DNA of 58,788 bases from JBOGJG01 sp050747825 (GTDB lineage Bacteria; Acidobacteriota; UBA6911; RPQK01; JBOGJG01): the NCBI GenBank assembly GCA_050747825.1, contig JBOGJG010000151.1:1-58788 (forward strand), written 5' to 3'. Under the pieces are notes generated by a model that made no database searches, had not been told where the DNA came from, and saw only the letters and a program-made list of their open reading frames with translations. Numbering within the stretch: the stretch's first letter is position 1; every line of letters begins with the position of its first letter. The position numbers and the translations under genes were made by a program. Below, one piece after another: positions 26,402 through 35,244 of the stretch.

Positions 26402-27319
26402 ATGATCCACTTCATCCTCCGCCGGGCGCTGGAAACTTTGATTCTGCTCTTCCTTTTATCCCTCCTCACCTTCGCTATCTTTGCCATGATACCCGGTGAC
26501 TTCCTGAGCGAAATGGAGTTGAATCCCACCGTGTCAAAAGAGACGGTCCGGCAGCTTAGAGAGGATTATGGACTCAATGATCCCTTCTTTGTTCGTTATT
26601 TCAAGTGGCTCGGCCAGGTGCTTCAGGGAAATCTCGGCTATTCTTTCGAGCAGCGGCGTCCGGCGGTTGACCTGATCCTGAGCCGTTTTCAGAACACGCT
26701 GGCTTTGACGATCCCCGCATTTGTTCTGACGATTTTGCTCTCCGTTCCCCTGGCCCTTTTCAGCGCTCTGCGCGCCGGAAGCTGGAAAGACCGGGCAAGT
26801 CTTACGCTCAGCCTTCTGGGCCTCTCCCTCCCTTCCATTCTATTGTCGCTGCTGTTTTTGTACTTCGCCTTCTGGAGCGCCTGGTTTCCTCTGGGAGGGA
26901 CCGGCGGAATGCGCCATCTCTTCCTCCCGGCATTGGCCCTGGCTCTCCCGGCAGTGGCTTTCTGGATGCGGACGCTGCGTCTGGAGATGATCGATGCGCT
27001 GGGCCAACCGTTTGTCCTGGCTGCCGCCGCCAGGGGGTTGCCCTCGCGCCGGATCTTGCTCCACGCTCTCAGAAACGCCATCAACCCCCTGATCTCGATC
27101 ATGGGGATCACACTGGGAGGTCTTCTGAGCGGAGCGGTCGTCGTCGAGAAAGTCTTTCAGTGGCCCGGACTCGGATCTCTCACAGTGGACGCCATTTTGT
27201 CCCGGGACCTTTTCGTGGTGGTCAACAGTGTGCTGGTCGCCGCACTGTTTACGGTGGCAGCCAATCTGGCGGCCGACCTGGCGCTGGCGTGGAACGATCC
27301 TCGCATCCGCTATCGATGA
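26402..27319 (+). CDS. Oligopeptide ABC transporter permease, DppB type
   Basis: A 305-residue permease of the DppB/OppB family with six hydrophobic helices. The N-terminus (MIHFILRRALETLILLFLLS), the early soluble segment LREDYGLNDPFFVRYFKWLGQ, and the EAA-type loop (FVLAAAARGLPSRRILLHAL) that touches the ATPase are all typical. Its TGA overlaps the ATG of the next permease as ATGA, so the two are translationally coupled. Confidence 0.93.
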   Translation: MIHFILRRALETLILLFLLSLLTFAIFAMIPGDFLSEMELNPTVSKETVRQLREDYGLNDPFFVRYFKWLGQVLQGNLGYSFEQRRPAVDLILSRFQNTLALTIPAFVLTILLSVPLALFSALRAGSWKDRASLTLSLLGLSLPSILLSLLFLYFAFWSAWFPLGGTGGMRHLFLPALALALPAVAFWMRTLRLEMIDALGQPFVLAAAARGLPSRRILLHALRNAINPLISIMGITLGGLLSGAVVVEKVFQWPGLGSLTVDAILSRDLFVVVNSVLVAALFTVAANLAADLALAWNDPRIRYR

Positions 27320-28344
27320 AATCTATCTACCGGTTCTCGCTGGCTCTGGCTTTGGCGGTCTTATACTTGATGGCGCTGGGGGCTCCTTTCATTTCACCCT
27401 ATTCCCATAAGGAGCAGTTTCGCGATTTCTTCTATGCTCCTCCCACGAGCGTCCATTTCCGGGACACCGAGGGGAACTGGCACACTCGCCCGTTTATCTA
27501 CGAGTATGAGATGGAAGGTCCGGCTCCCAGCTACCGCCAAACCTCGCGCCCTTTGCCGGTCTATTTCTTTGTCGAGGGGACGCCTTATCAATGGTTGGGC
27601 ATGACCTGGCGCACTCACCTCTTCGGCCTCCAGGACACCGATAGGACAATCTTTCTGATGGGAAGTGACGGCCTGGGCAGGGATCTTTTTTCGAGGATTC
27701 TCTACGGCTCTCAGTTTTCACTGACCATCGGCGTAGCCGGAATTCTCCTCACCGGCCTGCTCGGGCTCTCTCTGGGGAGTGTTGCCGGCTATTTCGCCGG
27801 CTGGTTCGATGTGGCTATCATGCGGCTGGCGGATCTTTTTCTTTCACTTCCGGGACTGTTCGTCGTGCTGGGACTTCGGGCCCTGTTTCCGGTCCAGTTG
27901 CCGGCCTCCAGTTTGTATTGGCTCATCGTTTTAATCTTTAGTCTGATCGGCTGGGCGTCTGTGACGCGCGTCATTCGGGGGCAGGTAGTGAGTCTCAAGA
28001 CCCGGGAATACGTCCTGGCGGCACAAGCCTCGGGCGCCTCTCACAGGCGCGTGCTGCTGCGCCATATCCTGCCCTTTACCTCAAATTATCTCGTGGTCCA
28101 GAGTATGATTCTGATCCCGGCCTACATCCTCGGAGAGATCACCCTGTCCTTCCTGGGAGTGGGCGTGCAGGAACCGGACGCCAGTTGGGGGACGCTCTTG
28201 AACGCGGCGACCTCGCTGCGAGTGCTGACTCACTATCCCTGGCTGCTCTGGCCGGCCGCCTTCGTCTTCATCACCGTGCTCTGCTTCAATCTCCTGGGAG
28301 ACGAGCTGAAGTCCGTCGAAAGACAGCGTACGCAACTCTGGTGA
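27316..28344 (+). CDS. Oligopeptide ABC transporter permease, DppC type
   Basis: A 342-residue permease of the DppC/OppC family. The first helix is followed by an unusually long external loop (about 35-120), then GSDGLGRDLFSRILYGSQFSLTIG and the EAA loop EYVLAAQASGASHRRVLLRH. The ATG at 27316 overlaps the previous stop. The frame is open earlier but that part is antisense-like read-through of dppB. No DppD/DppF ATPase follows, so the ATPase must be encoded elsewhere. Confidence 0.92.
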   Translation: MKSIYRFSLALALAVLYLMALGAPFISPYSHKEQFRDFFYAPPTSVHFRDTEGNWHTRPFIYEYEMEGPAPSYRQTSRPLPVYFFVEGTPYQWLGMTWRTHLFGLQDTDRTIFLMGSDGLGRDLFSRILYGSQFSLTIGVAGILLTGLLGLSLGSVAGYFAGWFDVAIMRLADLFLSLPGLFVVLGLRALFPVQLPASSLYWLIVLIFSLIGWASVTRVIRGQVVSLKTREYVLAAQASGASHRRVLLRHILPFTSNYLVVQSMILIPAYILGEITLSFLGVGVQEPDASWGTLLNAATSLRVLTHYPWLLWPAAFVFITVLCFNLLGDELKSVERQRTQLW

Positions 28345-28410
28345 AGCCACGGATTACACGGACTAATTTGATCCGTGTAATCCGGTGGCTAAAAACTAAA
28401 AACTAACACT
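28345..28410. repeat. CACGGATTACACGGA stem-loop followed by CTAAAAA repeats
   Basis: Arms 28345-28362 and 28372-28390 pair with one bulged base. Seven-base CTAAAAA/CTAACAC units (about 28389-28409) follow, and one contains the TAG stop of the minus-strand M24 peptidase gene. It sits between convergent genes and may act as a two-way terminator. Confidence 0.75.
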
Positions 28411-29611
28411 CCAGCATCACCACCTCATCTTGGGGCGGAGTAGTCACCTCAATATCATTCTCCATCAGGTAGACATTGATCTCGCTCCGGACTCCAAACT
28501 CTTTCAGGTAAATTCCCGGCTCAATCGTACAGGCGATTCCGGGGATGATCCGGCGCGTGTCGTGGGTTTCGAGATTATCGAAATTGACGCCGTTGCCATG
28601 CACTTCGCGGCCCAGGTTGTGGCCGGTGCGATGGACGAAGCATTCGCCATAACCCGCCTGGCGGATGACCTCTCTGACCGCCTCATCGACTTCCCACCCC
28701 TGAGGAGGGTGTCCTGCTGATAGCCGATCCTTTAGAAATTCGACTCCGCGGTCTCGACTCCGGCGGACGATCTCAAATACCTCGTGCTGAAGGGAGGGCA
28801 AATGGTGGCCGAAGAAGGCCGTCCAGGTGATGTCGGCGAATACGGCCTGCGGCCCGGGAGTTCTTGCCCACAGGTCGATGAGAAGAAAATCGCCCTTTCT
28901 GATCTCGGAATGGCGTTCCTTTGAGGGCTGATAGTGCGGGTCCCCACTGTTCTGATTAACTGCCACAATGGGAGGTGAATCGGTCCTCAGGCTCTCTTCC
29001 TCGAAGCAGCGCAGGATAAAGTCCTGAATGGACCACTCGCTGCTGCTCCCGTGGGATTGAATATCGGCGCCGGCTTTCTCGAAGGCCGCATTGACGATGG
29101 AGGTCAGGGTTTGAGCCACCGTCCGGTGCTCCTTGACCTGGTCGGCGCTCCAGACCGATTCGAAGCGCTGGATGGCATCAGCCGAGGAGACGACCTGCGG
29201 GCCGCAGGACTGCACCAGTTCTCTGGTCCCTGCGTCCACGCGAGAGATATAAGGAATGGCATTTTTCTCGGAATACTGCATGGCGACGGAGGATAGGTTG
29301 TTCAGCATCGATTCAAGCTTGGACCGCAGTTCTTCCCAGCGCAGATAGATTTCTTTAGTTCCCGGAAGGTGGTCGAGCACGCCGCTCTCGATCCGATGCA
29401 CCAGCTTGATCGGAGTACCCTGGGCCGGCACCAGGTAGAACCAGCGGCGCGTCGTGTGGGCGGACGGGTCAAACTCAAGGATGCGAAGCGCAATCGGGTC
29501 CAAACCGCGAAAGTCGTAAAACAGCCAGGCGGGCAATTGGAGATCCCGCAAAAGCCGCTGGATGTCAGAAACTAAATCCGAAGCATTGCCGCGCCGGGGC
29601 AGAAATGTCAT
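28403..29611 (-). CDS. M24 family Xaa-Pro peptidase
   Basis: A 402-residue protein with a creatinase-like N-terminal domain (about 1-165) and a pita-bread M24 catalytic domain. Metal ligands are visible: Asp in LLIDLWA, Asp in FADITWT, His in HRTGHNLG, Glu in CTIEPGIYL and Glu in RSEINVYL. It should remove an N-terminal residue before proline, probably in the cytoplasm since no signal is present. The peptide importer encoded next to it makes use of imported peptides plausible. TGGTAAAAT ends 12 bases before the ATG. Confidence 0.9.
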   Translation of the reverse strand: MTFLPRRGNASDLVSDIQRLLRDLQLPAWLFYDFRGLDPIALRILEFDPSAHTTRRWFYLVPAQGTPIKLVHRIESGVLDHLPGTKEIYLRWEELRSKLESMLNNLSSVAMQYSEKNAIPYISRVDAGTRELVQSCGPQVVSSADAIQRFESVWSADQVKEHRTVAQTLTSIVNAAFEKAGADIQSHGSSSEWSIQDFILRCFEEESLRTDSPPIVAVNQNSGDPHYQPSKERHSEIRKGDFLLIDLWARTPGPQAVFADITWTAFFGHHLPSLQHEVFEIVRRSRDRGVEFLKDRLSAGHPPQGWEVDEAVREVIRQAGYGECFVHRTGHNLGREVHGNGVNFDNLETHDTRRIIPGIACTIEPGIYLKEFGVRSEINVYLMENDIEVTTPPQDEVVMLEC

Positions 29612-29645
29612 GACCGTAGAACGATTTTACCATTGATCAGCAAGG

Positions 29646-31088
29646 TTAGCGCGCGACTTCGGCGACTGCTGACCGGATATCCTCTAAAGCCGCTTCCATG
29701 CGATCCAGGTGAGTGCGAAAAGAGAGCACGCAAATCCGCACCACCAGTTCTCCTCTGAGGTAAGTTGGGGTCAGATAGACCCGCCGGCGGGCGTTGATTC
29801 GGTCCAGAAAGCCCCGGTTAAGCTCATTCAAGGACTCACGGTCGAGCCCAGGCTGGATCAGACGAAAGGCGACGATGGAGAGCTGAGGCTCGGCTACAAT
29901 CTCAAGTTCCGGAATTTTCCGAAGCTCTTCAGTCGCCCACTGCGTCAGGTCGAGTTTTTCCTCGAGATTGCGGCGGAAGGGCTCGACTCCGTGCATCTTG
30001 AAGGGCAGCCATACGCGCAGACCGCGGAAGGCGCGCGAAAGCTCCGGAGACATATCCCGGGAGTCCATCAGATCGGGGTCATCCTGGACCGAGGGCATGT
30101 AGTCGGCCTGAAAGCTATAGGTTCGCTTGAGGGCCTGGCGGTCTCGTACCAGCAGGGAGCCCGTTCCGTAAGGCAGGAAAAGGCCCTTGTGAGGGTCCAG
30201 GGTAATGGAATCAGCCCGTTCGATGCCGCCCAGACGACGGCGTCCCCGCTCCGTCAGCACAAAAAAGCCACCGTAGGCTGCATCAGCGTGCAGCCATAGA
30301 TTTTGCCTTTCAGCCAAATCGGCCAGGTCTTGCAGGGCATCCACCGCCCCCGTGTTGGTCGTGCCGGCGTTGGCCGCGATGAGGAACGGCTCAAGTCCAT
30401 CTTTCCTGTCTCGATCGATTTTCTCTTCGAGGGCGTCAATTTGAATACGAAAACAGGAGTCGCTGGGGATCTCACGCACGTTGGGTGCCGAAAAACCAGC
30501 CAGGACGGCTGCTTTCCGCACCGAGTGATGGGCCTGGTCCGAGGTGTACAGCGTCCCTGAGAGGAAGTTTTCAGGAAGGCGCTCCCGGCGGGCTGTGATC
30601 AGAGCAATCAAATTGGCCAAAGACCCGCCGGAAGTCAGCAATCCGCTGGATTGGGCAGGGAATCCGACCATTTCACAAAACCAGCGGATCACATTGGCCT
30701 CCAGTTGGGCCAGCCCGGGGGCGGCAAACCAGGCTCCCGTGTAGCGATTGACCGTCTGGGCGATGAAATCGGCCAGGGCGGCGTGGAAGATTCCTCCGCC
30801 CGGAATGTAGGCGAGATATCCCGGGCTTGCTGTGTTCAAGCTCTTGGGGACAAGCCGGTTAAAGATGAAGTCCAGGAGCTCCCGGTAGTCCTGGCCGTGC
30901 TGCGGAAGCGATTCTTTGAGGCTCCAAGCCAGCTCGGATGCTCCCTCCACGTCGTGAGAGGGCTGCTGAGGAAGCGATTCAATGTGAGCGACAATATGTT
31001 CCATGGCCTGCTCTACCAGGCTTCGCATCTCCTCGGAGGAGAGTTCCAGTGTCCGGTCTTCGTGGCTCATGGAGGAGCAGTTTAGCAC
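29646..31088 (-). CDS. PLP-dependent group II amino acid decarboxylase
   Basis: A 480-residue protein of the aromatic-L-amino-acid/glutamate decarboxylase family. The cofactor site includes LLTSGGSLANL, LHADAAYGGF (Asp binds the pyridine ring) and SITLDPHKGLF (Lys forms the aldimine). The N-terminal SPGYLAYIPGGG region shapes the substrate pocket. The product would be an amine such as tyramine or tryptamine, but the substrate cannot be read. GTG 31088 lies seven bases after TAATAC and fits a leaderless start. ATG 31070 is the alternative. Confidence 0.88.
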   Translation of the reverse strand: MLNCSSMSHEDRTLELSSEEMRSLVEQAMEHIVAHIESLPQQPSHDVEGASELAWSLKESLPQHGQDYRELLDFIFNRLVPKSLNTASPGYLAYIPGGGIFHAALADFIAQTVNRYTGAWFAAPGLAQLEANVIRWFCEMVGFPAQSSGLLTSGGSLANLIALITARRERLPENFLSGTLYTSDQAHHSVRKAAVLAGFSAPNVREIPSDSCFRIQIDALEEKIDRDRKDGLEPFLIAANAGTTNTGAVDALQDLADLAERQNLWLHADAAYGGFFVLTERGRRRLGGIERADSITLDPHKGLFLPYGTGSLLVRDRQALKRTYSFQADYMPSVQDDPDLMDSRDMSPELSRAFRGLRVWLPFKMHGVEPFRRNLEEKLDLTQWATEELRKIPELEIVAEPQLSIVAFRLIQPGLDRESLNELNRGFLDRINARRRVYLTPTYLRGELVVRICVLSFRTHLDRMEAALEDIRSAVAEVAR

Positions 31089-31095
31089 GCGGTCA

Positions 31096-31135
31096 GTATT
31101 AGCCTTTGAAGATAATCCTGATCATTTAGTATCAT
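31096..31135. promoter_or_regulatory. Divergent promoters of decarboxylase and PSCyt genes
   Basis: Plus strand: TTGAAG (31106-31111), an 18-base gap and TATCAT (31130-31135) upstream of ATG 31156. Minus strand: TAATAC (31101-31096) seven bases before GTG 31088. The two face away from each other in a 67-base gap. Confidence 0.5.
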
Positions 31136-31155
31136 TACAGGCACAGACTTTAATC

Positions 31156-33681
31156 ATGAGTAACGCGCCAGGTCCGTTTTCCACAACCTCAAAGCTCTTG
31201 GCGGCCGCCGGCTTAGCCCTGGTGGCGGCGCTTGCCGCGGGCATGATAGGCCTGCCGGGCTGGTTTCATCGCGAAACAGTCAGCTTCAACGAAGACATCC
31301 GGCCGATTTTAAACAGCCGCTGCATGGTCTGTCATGGGGGCATAAAGCGCGAGGCAGGCTTGAGCTTTCTCTTTAACTCCGACGCCCTGGGTCTCACAGA
31401 ATCCGGCAAAAGGGCCATTGTGCCTGGAAATTCGGGCAAGAGTGAGCTGATCCGGCGAGTGAAACTAAGCGATCCCGAGCAGCGCATGCCCTTAGAAGGC
31501 GAGCCTCTCACGGCTGAGGAAATCCGCCGGCTCGAACTCTGGATCGACCAGGGGGCCGAATGGGCCGACCATTGGGCTTATGTGAAGCCCGAGCCGATCG
31601 AGCTTCCCAGGGTTTCGGACGCGAGCTGGCCTGGAAACGGCATCGACTACTTCATCCTGGCCAGGCTGGAAGAGGAGGGCCTTGAGCCTTCTCCCCGGGC
31701 GGATCCCCGAACGCTTATCCGCCGCGTGAGCCTTGATTTGACCGGGTTGCCTCCCACTCCCGAAGAAGTGGAGGCCTTTTGCAGTGATTCTTCCCCTGGC
31801 GCCTATGACAAGGTGGTGGACAGACTTCTGGCTTCAAAGCGCTTCGGAGAGCACTGGGCTTCCATGTGGCTGGACCTGGCGCGTTATGCAGATACCAAAG
31901 GCTATGAAGCAGACTATCACCGGACAATCTGGAAATATCGGGACTGGGTGATACAGGCCTTCAATGAGGATAAGCCCTTTGACGAATTCACGATCGAGCA
32001 ACTCGCCGGGGATCTGCTGCCCCAGCCGAACCGTGACCAGCTCATAGCGACAGCCTTCCATCGCAACACCATGACCAACACCGAGGGCGGCACGGTCGAT
32101 GAGGAATATCGCAGCGCAGCCGTCATCGATCGCGTCAACACCACGATGGAGGTGTGGCAGGGCACCACCATGCAGTGCGTCCAGTGTCACAGCCACCCTT
32201 ATGATCCTTTCCGGCACAAGGAGTACTACCAGCTCTTCGCCTTCTTCAATAATACGCAGGATTTCGATCAGCCCGATGAGAGGCCGACACTCCCCACTTC
32301 GGCTGACGAGGAAAAGCAGAAAAAGATCGATTTTCTGACGGTTGAGGTCGAGGAAATCAAGGCCGAGATGGAGGCCGCTGCAGCCCAGCCGGAGAACGTA
32401 ATAAAGCTGCAGGAGTGGGTGAAGGCGGCTCGCGAGGCCCTGAAATCAACTTCCGATCGGGATCTGATCGGAGTGATGGAGATCCCCGAAGAAATGGGGA
32501 TCGAGGAAATCATCAAAAAGCCTCGAGCCCAGCGGCAGCCCATCGAGCAAAGGCTCCTGACCGAGTATTACATGACCTTTGCTCCGGAACTGGCTTCACT
32601 GCAGGAGAAACTGGAAGCCAAACAGAAGCAGCTCGAGGAGCTGGAGCCTGTCCTGACCCCCATCATGCGGGAGTTGCCGCAACGCTACAGCCGCATCGCG
32701 CGCGTTTTTGAACGCGGTAACTGGATGGTAAGGCGGGAGGTCGTCCAGCCGGGAGTGCCTGAATCGTTGAATCCACTGCCCGAAAGGACTCCCCGCAACC
32801 GCTTGGGATTGGCCCAATGGCTCCTGAGTCCTGAGAATCCTTTGACGGCGCGTGTCGCTGTCAACCGGTTTTGGCATGAGTTGTTCGGGGTCGGGATTGT
32901 CGAGACCCTGGAGGATTTCGGAACCAGGGGTGAGCGCCCTTCGCATCCCGAGCTGCTCGATTGGCTGGCGCTTCAGTTTATTCATGAGCAGGACTGGAGT
33001 ATGAAAAGCCTGCTGAGGCAGATCGTGCTTTCGGCCGCTTATCGCCAGTCCTCGCAGGTGAAGCCGGAGCACCTGGAAAAGGATCCCAGAAATCGGCTGC
33101 TGGCCCGGGCGCCGCGAGTCAGGCTCTCGGCCGAGCAGATACGGGATCAGGCGTTGTTCGTGGGCGGCCTCCTCAGTGAGAAGATGTTCGGGCCCGGCGT
33201 CATGCCGCCTCAGCCTCCGGGTATTTGGAACAGTCCTTACAATAACTCCAAATGGGAGGTCAGCGAAGGAGAGGACCAGTATCGCCGCGCCCTGTACACA
33301 TTCTGGAAACGGACGAGTCCTTATCCCTCGATGGTGACTTTCGATGAGCCCAGTCACGAAGTGACCGTCTCCAGGCGAATTCCCACCAATACACCATTGC
33401 AGGCATTGGTAACGCTCAACGACCCGGTCTACGTGGAAGCGGCCCAGGGGCTGGCCCGGCGCATGGGACTGGAACAGAGTGAGCGCCCGGATGATAAAAT
33501 CATGCGCGGCTATGAAATCGCTCTGGCGCGCCGGCCTGATCAACAGACTCTGGGGGATCTGATTGATTTATACAGGGGCGCCCTGGAGCAGTGCGCCGAG
33601 GACGCTGATCCGCAGATGGCCGCCCTCACTGCCGTAGCCGGCGCCATTATGAATCTGGATTCGTTTATTATGAAGGAGTAG
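31156..33681 (+). CDS. Planctomycete-type cytochrome c protein (PSCyt1-DUF1549-DUF1553)
   Basis: An 841-residue exported protein: a membrane helix (13-35), a PSCyt1 domain with CMVCH (56-60), DUF1549 (NGIDYFILARLEEEGL...RRVSLDLTGLPPTPEEV), a second haem-like motif CVQCH (341-345), a coiled coil (about 395-515) and DUF1553 (LAQWLLSPENPLTARVAVNRFWHELFG). Proteins of this kind are abundant in Planctomycetes, Verrucomicrobia and Acidobacteria. Their function is not settled; roles in degrading complex carbon or in electron transfer have been suggested. It forms a cassette with the next two genes (6-base gap to the DUF1501 gene). Confidence 0.92.
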   Translation: MSNAPGPFSTTSKLLAAAGLALVAALAAGMIGLPGWFHRETVSFNEDIRPILNSRCMVCHGGIKREAGLSFLFNSDALGLTESGKRAIVPGNSGKSELIRRVKLSDPEQRMPLEGEPLTAEEIRRLELWIDQGAEWADHWAYVKPEPIELPRVSDASWPGNGIDYFILARLEEEGLEPSPRADPRTLIRRVSLDLTGLPPTPEEVEAFCSDSSPGAYDKVVDRLLASKRFGEHWASMWLDLARYADTKGYEADYHRTIWKYRDWVIQAFNEDKPFDEFTIEQLAGDLLPQPNRDQLIATAFHRNTMTNTEGGTVDEEYRSAAVIDRVNTTMEVWQGTTMQCVQCHSHPYDPFRHKEYYQLFAFFNNTQDFDQPDERPTLPTSADEEKQKKIDFLTVEVEEIKAEMEAAAAQPENVIKLQEWVKAAREALKSTSDRDLIGVMEIPEEMGIEEIIKKPRAQRQPIEQRLLTEYYMTFAPELASLQEKLEAKQKQLEELEPVLTPIMRELPQRYSRIARVFERGNWMVRREVVQPGVPESLNPLPERTPRNRLGLAQWLLSPENPLTARVAVNRFWHELFGVGIVETLEDFGTRGERPSHPELLDWLALQFIHEQDWSMKSLLRQIVLSAAYRQSSQVKPEHLEKDPRNRLLARAPRVRLSAEQIRDQALFVGGLLSEKMFGPGVMPPQPPGIWNSPYNNSKWEVSEGEDQYRRALYTFWKRTSPYPSMVTFDEPSHEVTVSRRIPTNTPLQALVTLNDPVYVEAAQGLARRMGLEQSERPDDKIMRGYEIALARRPDQQTLGDLIDLYRGALEQCAEDADPQMAALTAVAGAIMNLDSFIMKE

Positions 33682-33687
33682 GAAACC

Positions 33688-35184
33688 ATGAGCTTACGTG
33701 AAGAAGCCGGATTCGAAATAGCCAAACATCAGACACGCCGCTACTTCCTGCGCAAATCCACGCTCGGGCTGGGCGCCATCGCCCTGGCCTCCTTGCAGGA
33801 TCAGGCGTCTCTTACGGGAATCTCTCTAGCCAAGGATCCCGTGACCCGCCACCGGTCACCCGCCACCGGCCACGCGACGCGGCCCCCCCATTTCGTTCCC
33901 AAGGCCAAGCGCGTCATCTACCTCTACATGGCAGGCGCTCCTTCGCAGTTGGAATTGTTCGATTACAAGCCCAAGCTGGCTGAGTTGGACGGTCAGGCCT
34001 GCCCTGAGTCCCTGTTGGAAGGAAAGAATTTCGCCTTCATCCAGGGAACTCCCAAAATGCTGGGTCCTCAGGCCACCTTCAAGCGCTATGGTCAGTCCGG
34101 GGCTTATGTTTCCGACCGCCTGCCCCATTTTTCGAGTGCCGTGGATGAGGTGAGCTTTTTGAAGGCCGTCTATACGGACGAGTTCAACCACGCCCCCGGC
34201 CAGTTGCTGATGCTGACTGGCAGCTCGCGGCTGGGACGTCCCAGCATGGGATCATGGGTAATCTACGGACTCGGCTCGGAAAATGACAATCTCCCCGGTT
34301 TCGTGGTGCTGCTGTCCGGAGAGAACCATCCGGACGCCGGGAAGGCTGCCTGGGGCAGCGGCTTTCTGCCTACTATTTACCAGGGGGTGCAGTGCCGCTC
34401 GGAGGGGGATCCCGTACTCTATGCTTCCAATCCTGAGGGCGTCACTCGAGACCTGCGGCGCCGGGCGCTGGACGCCATCAATCGAATCAATCAGCGCCAG
34501 TACGAGGAGATCGGCGATCCCGAAACGCTGACGCGCATCGCCCAATATGAGATGGCGTTTCGCATGCAGGTGTCGGTTCCCGAAGTAATGGATATCACCA
34601 GAGAACCCGAATACATCCACGAAATGTATGGGACCAGGCCCGGCGAGACTTCCTTTGCCAACAACTGCCTGCTGGCTCGCCGGCTCATTGAGCGGGGTGT
34701 GCGTTTCGTGCAGCTCTTCGACTGGGGCTGGGATTCGCATGGTACGAATGAGAAGACCGGGCTCAAGGAGGGTTTCGTCAAACAGTGCCAGGCCATCGAT
34801 CGTCCCATGACCGCCCTCATTCAGGACCTCCGGCAGCGCGGTTTGCTGGAAGAAACGTTGATTATCTGGGGTGGCGAGTTCGGCCGGACGCCCATGCTGG
34901 AGAACAGGGCAGGGAAGGATAATCCTTTCGTGGGACGCGACCATCACAGTGACGCCTTCACCATGTGGCTGGCCGGGGGAGGGATCAGGCAGGGCTTCAG
35001 CTTCGGTGAAACCGATGATGTCGGTTACATAGGGGTAAAAGATCGCGTGCACGTGCACGATCTTCAGGCGACTATTTTGAATTTGTTGGGGATGGACCAC
35101 GAAAAATTGACTTATCATTTCCAGGGGCGGGACTTTCGCCTAACCGACGTCCACGGCAATTTGGTGGAGGAGATCCTGGCTTAG
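33688..35184 (+). CDS. DUF1501 (sulfatase-fold) Tat-exported protein
   Basis: A 498-residue DUF1501 protein with a twin-arginine signal (TRRYFLRKS, Arg17-Arg18). The fold is related to sulfatases and alkaline phosphatases. Metal-site-like segments include LYMAGAPSQLELFDYKP, WGGEFGRTPM and GRDHHSDAFTMWLAGGG. DUF1501 genes usually sit beside PSCyt1/DUF1553 genes, as here. AAGGAG precedes the ATG. Five seven-base repeat units (33842-33876) encode VTRHRSPATGHATR between the signal region and the folded domain. Confidence 0.92.
   Translation: MSLREEAGFEIAKHQTRRYFLRKSTLGLGAIALASLQDQASLTGISLAKDPVTRHRSPATGHATRPPHFVPKAKRVIYLYMAGAPSQLELFDYKPKLAELDGQACPESLLEGKNFAFIQGTPKMLGPQATFKRYGQSGAYVSDRLPHFSSAVDEVSFLKAVYTDEFNHAPGQLLMLTGSSRLGRPSMGSWVIYGLGSENDNLPGFVVLLSGENHPDAGKAAWGSGFLPTIYQGVQCRSEGDPVLYASNPEGVTRDLRRRALDAINRINQRQYEEIGDPETLTRIAQYEMAFRMQVSVPEVMDITREPEYIHEMYGTRPGETSFANNCLLARRLIERGVRFVQLFDWGWDSHGTNEKTGLKEGFVKQCQAIDRPMTALIQDLRQRGLLEETLIIWGGEFGRTPMLENRAGKDNPFVGRDHHSDAFTMWLAGGGIRQGFSFGETDDVGYIGVKDRVHVHDLQATILNLLGMDHEKLTYHFQGRDFRLTDVHGNLVEEILA
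33842..33876. repeat. In-frame seven-base repeat in the DUF1501 gene
   Basis: Five consecutive units (TGACCCG, CCACCGG, TCACCCG, CCACCGG, CCACGCG) encode VTRHRSPATGHATR near the mature N-terminus. Confidence 0.8.
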
Positions 35185-35191
35185 TTCGCCT

Positions 35192-35218
35192 ATCCGTGTA
35201 ATCCGTGTAATCCGTGGC
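35192..35218. repeat. ATCCGTGTA direct repeats (nine-base period)
   Basis: ATCCGTGTA twice and then ATCCGTGGC lie between the DUF1501 gene and the next gene. The sequence matches one arm of the stem-loop at 28345-28390. Confidence 0.7.
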
Positions 35219-35244
35219 TCAGATAGTAGGTCCGCGATTTTGTC

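Noticed and set aside
32596..33543. Minus-strand open frame of 315 codons within the PSCyt gene
   Set aside because: It is antisense to the strongly conserved DUF1553 region and has no domain of its own.
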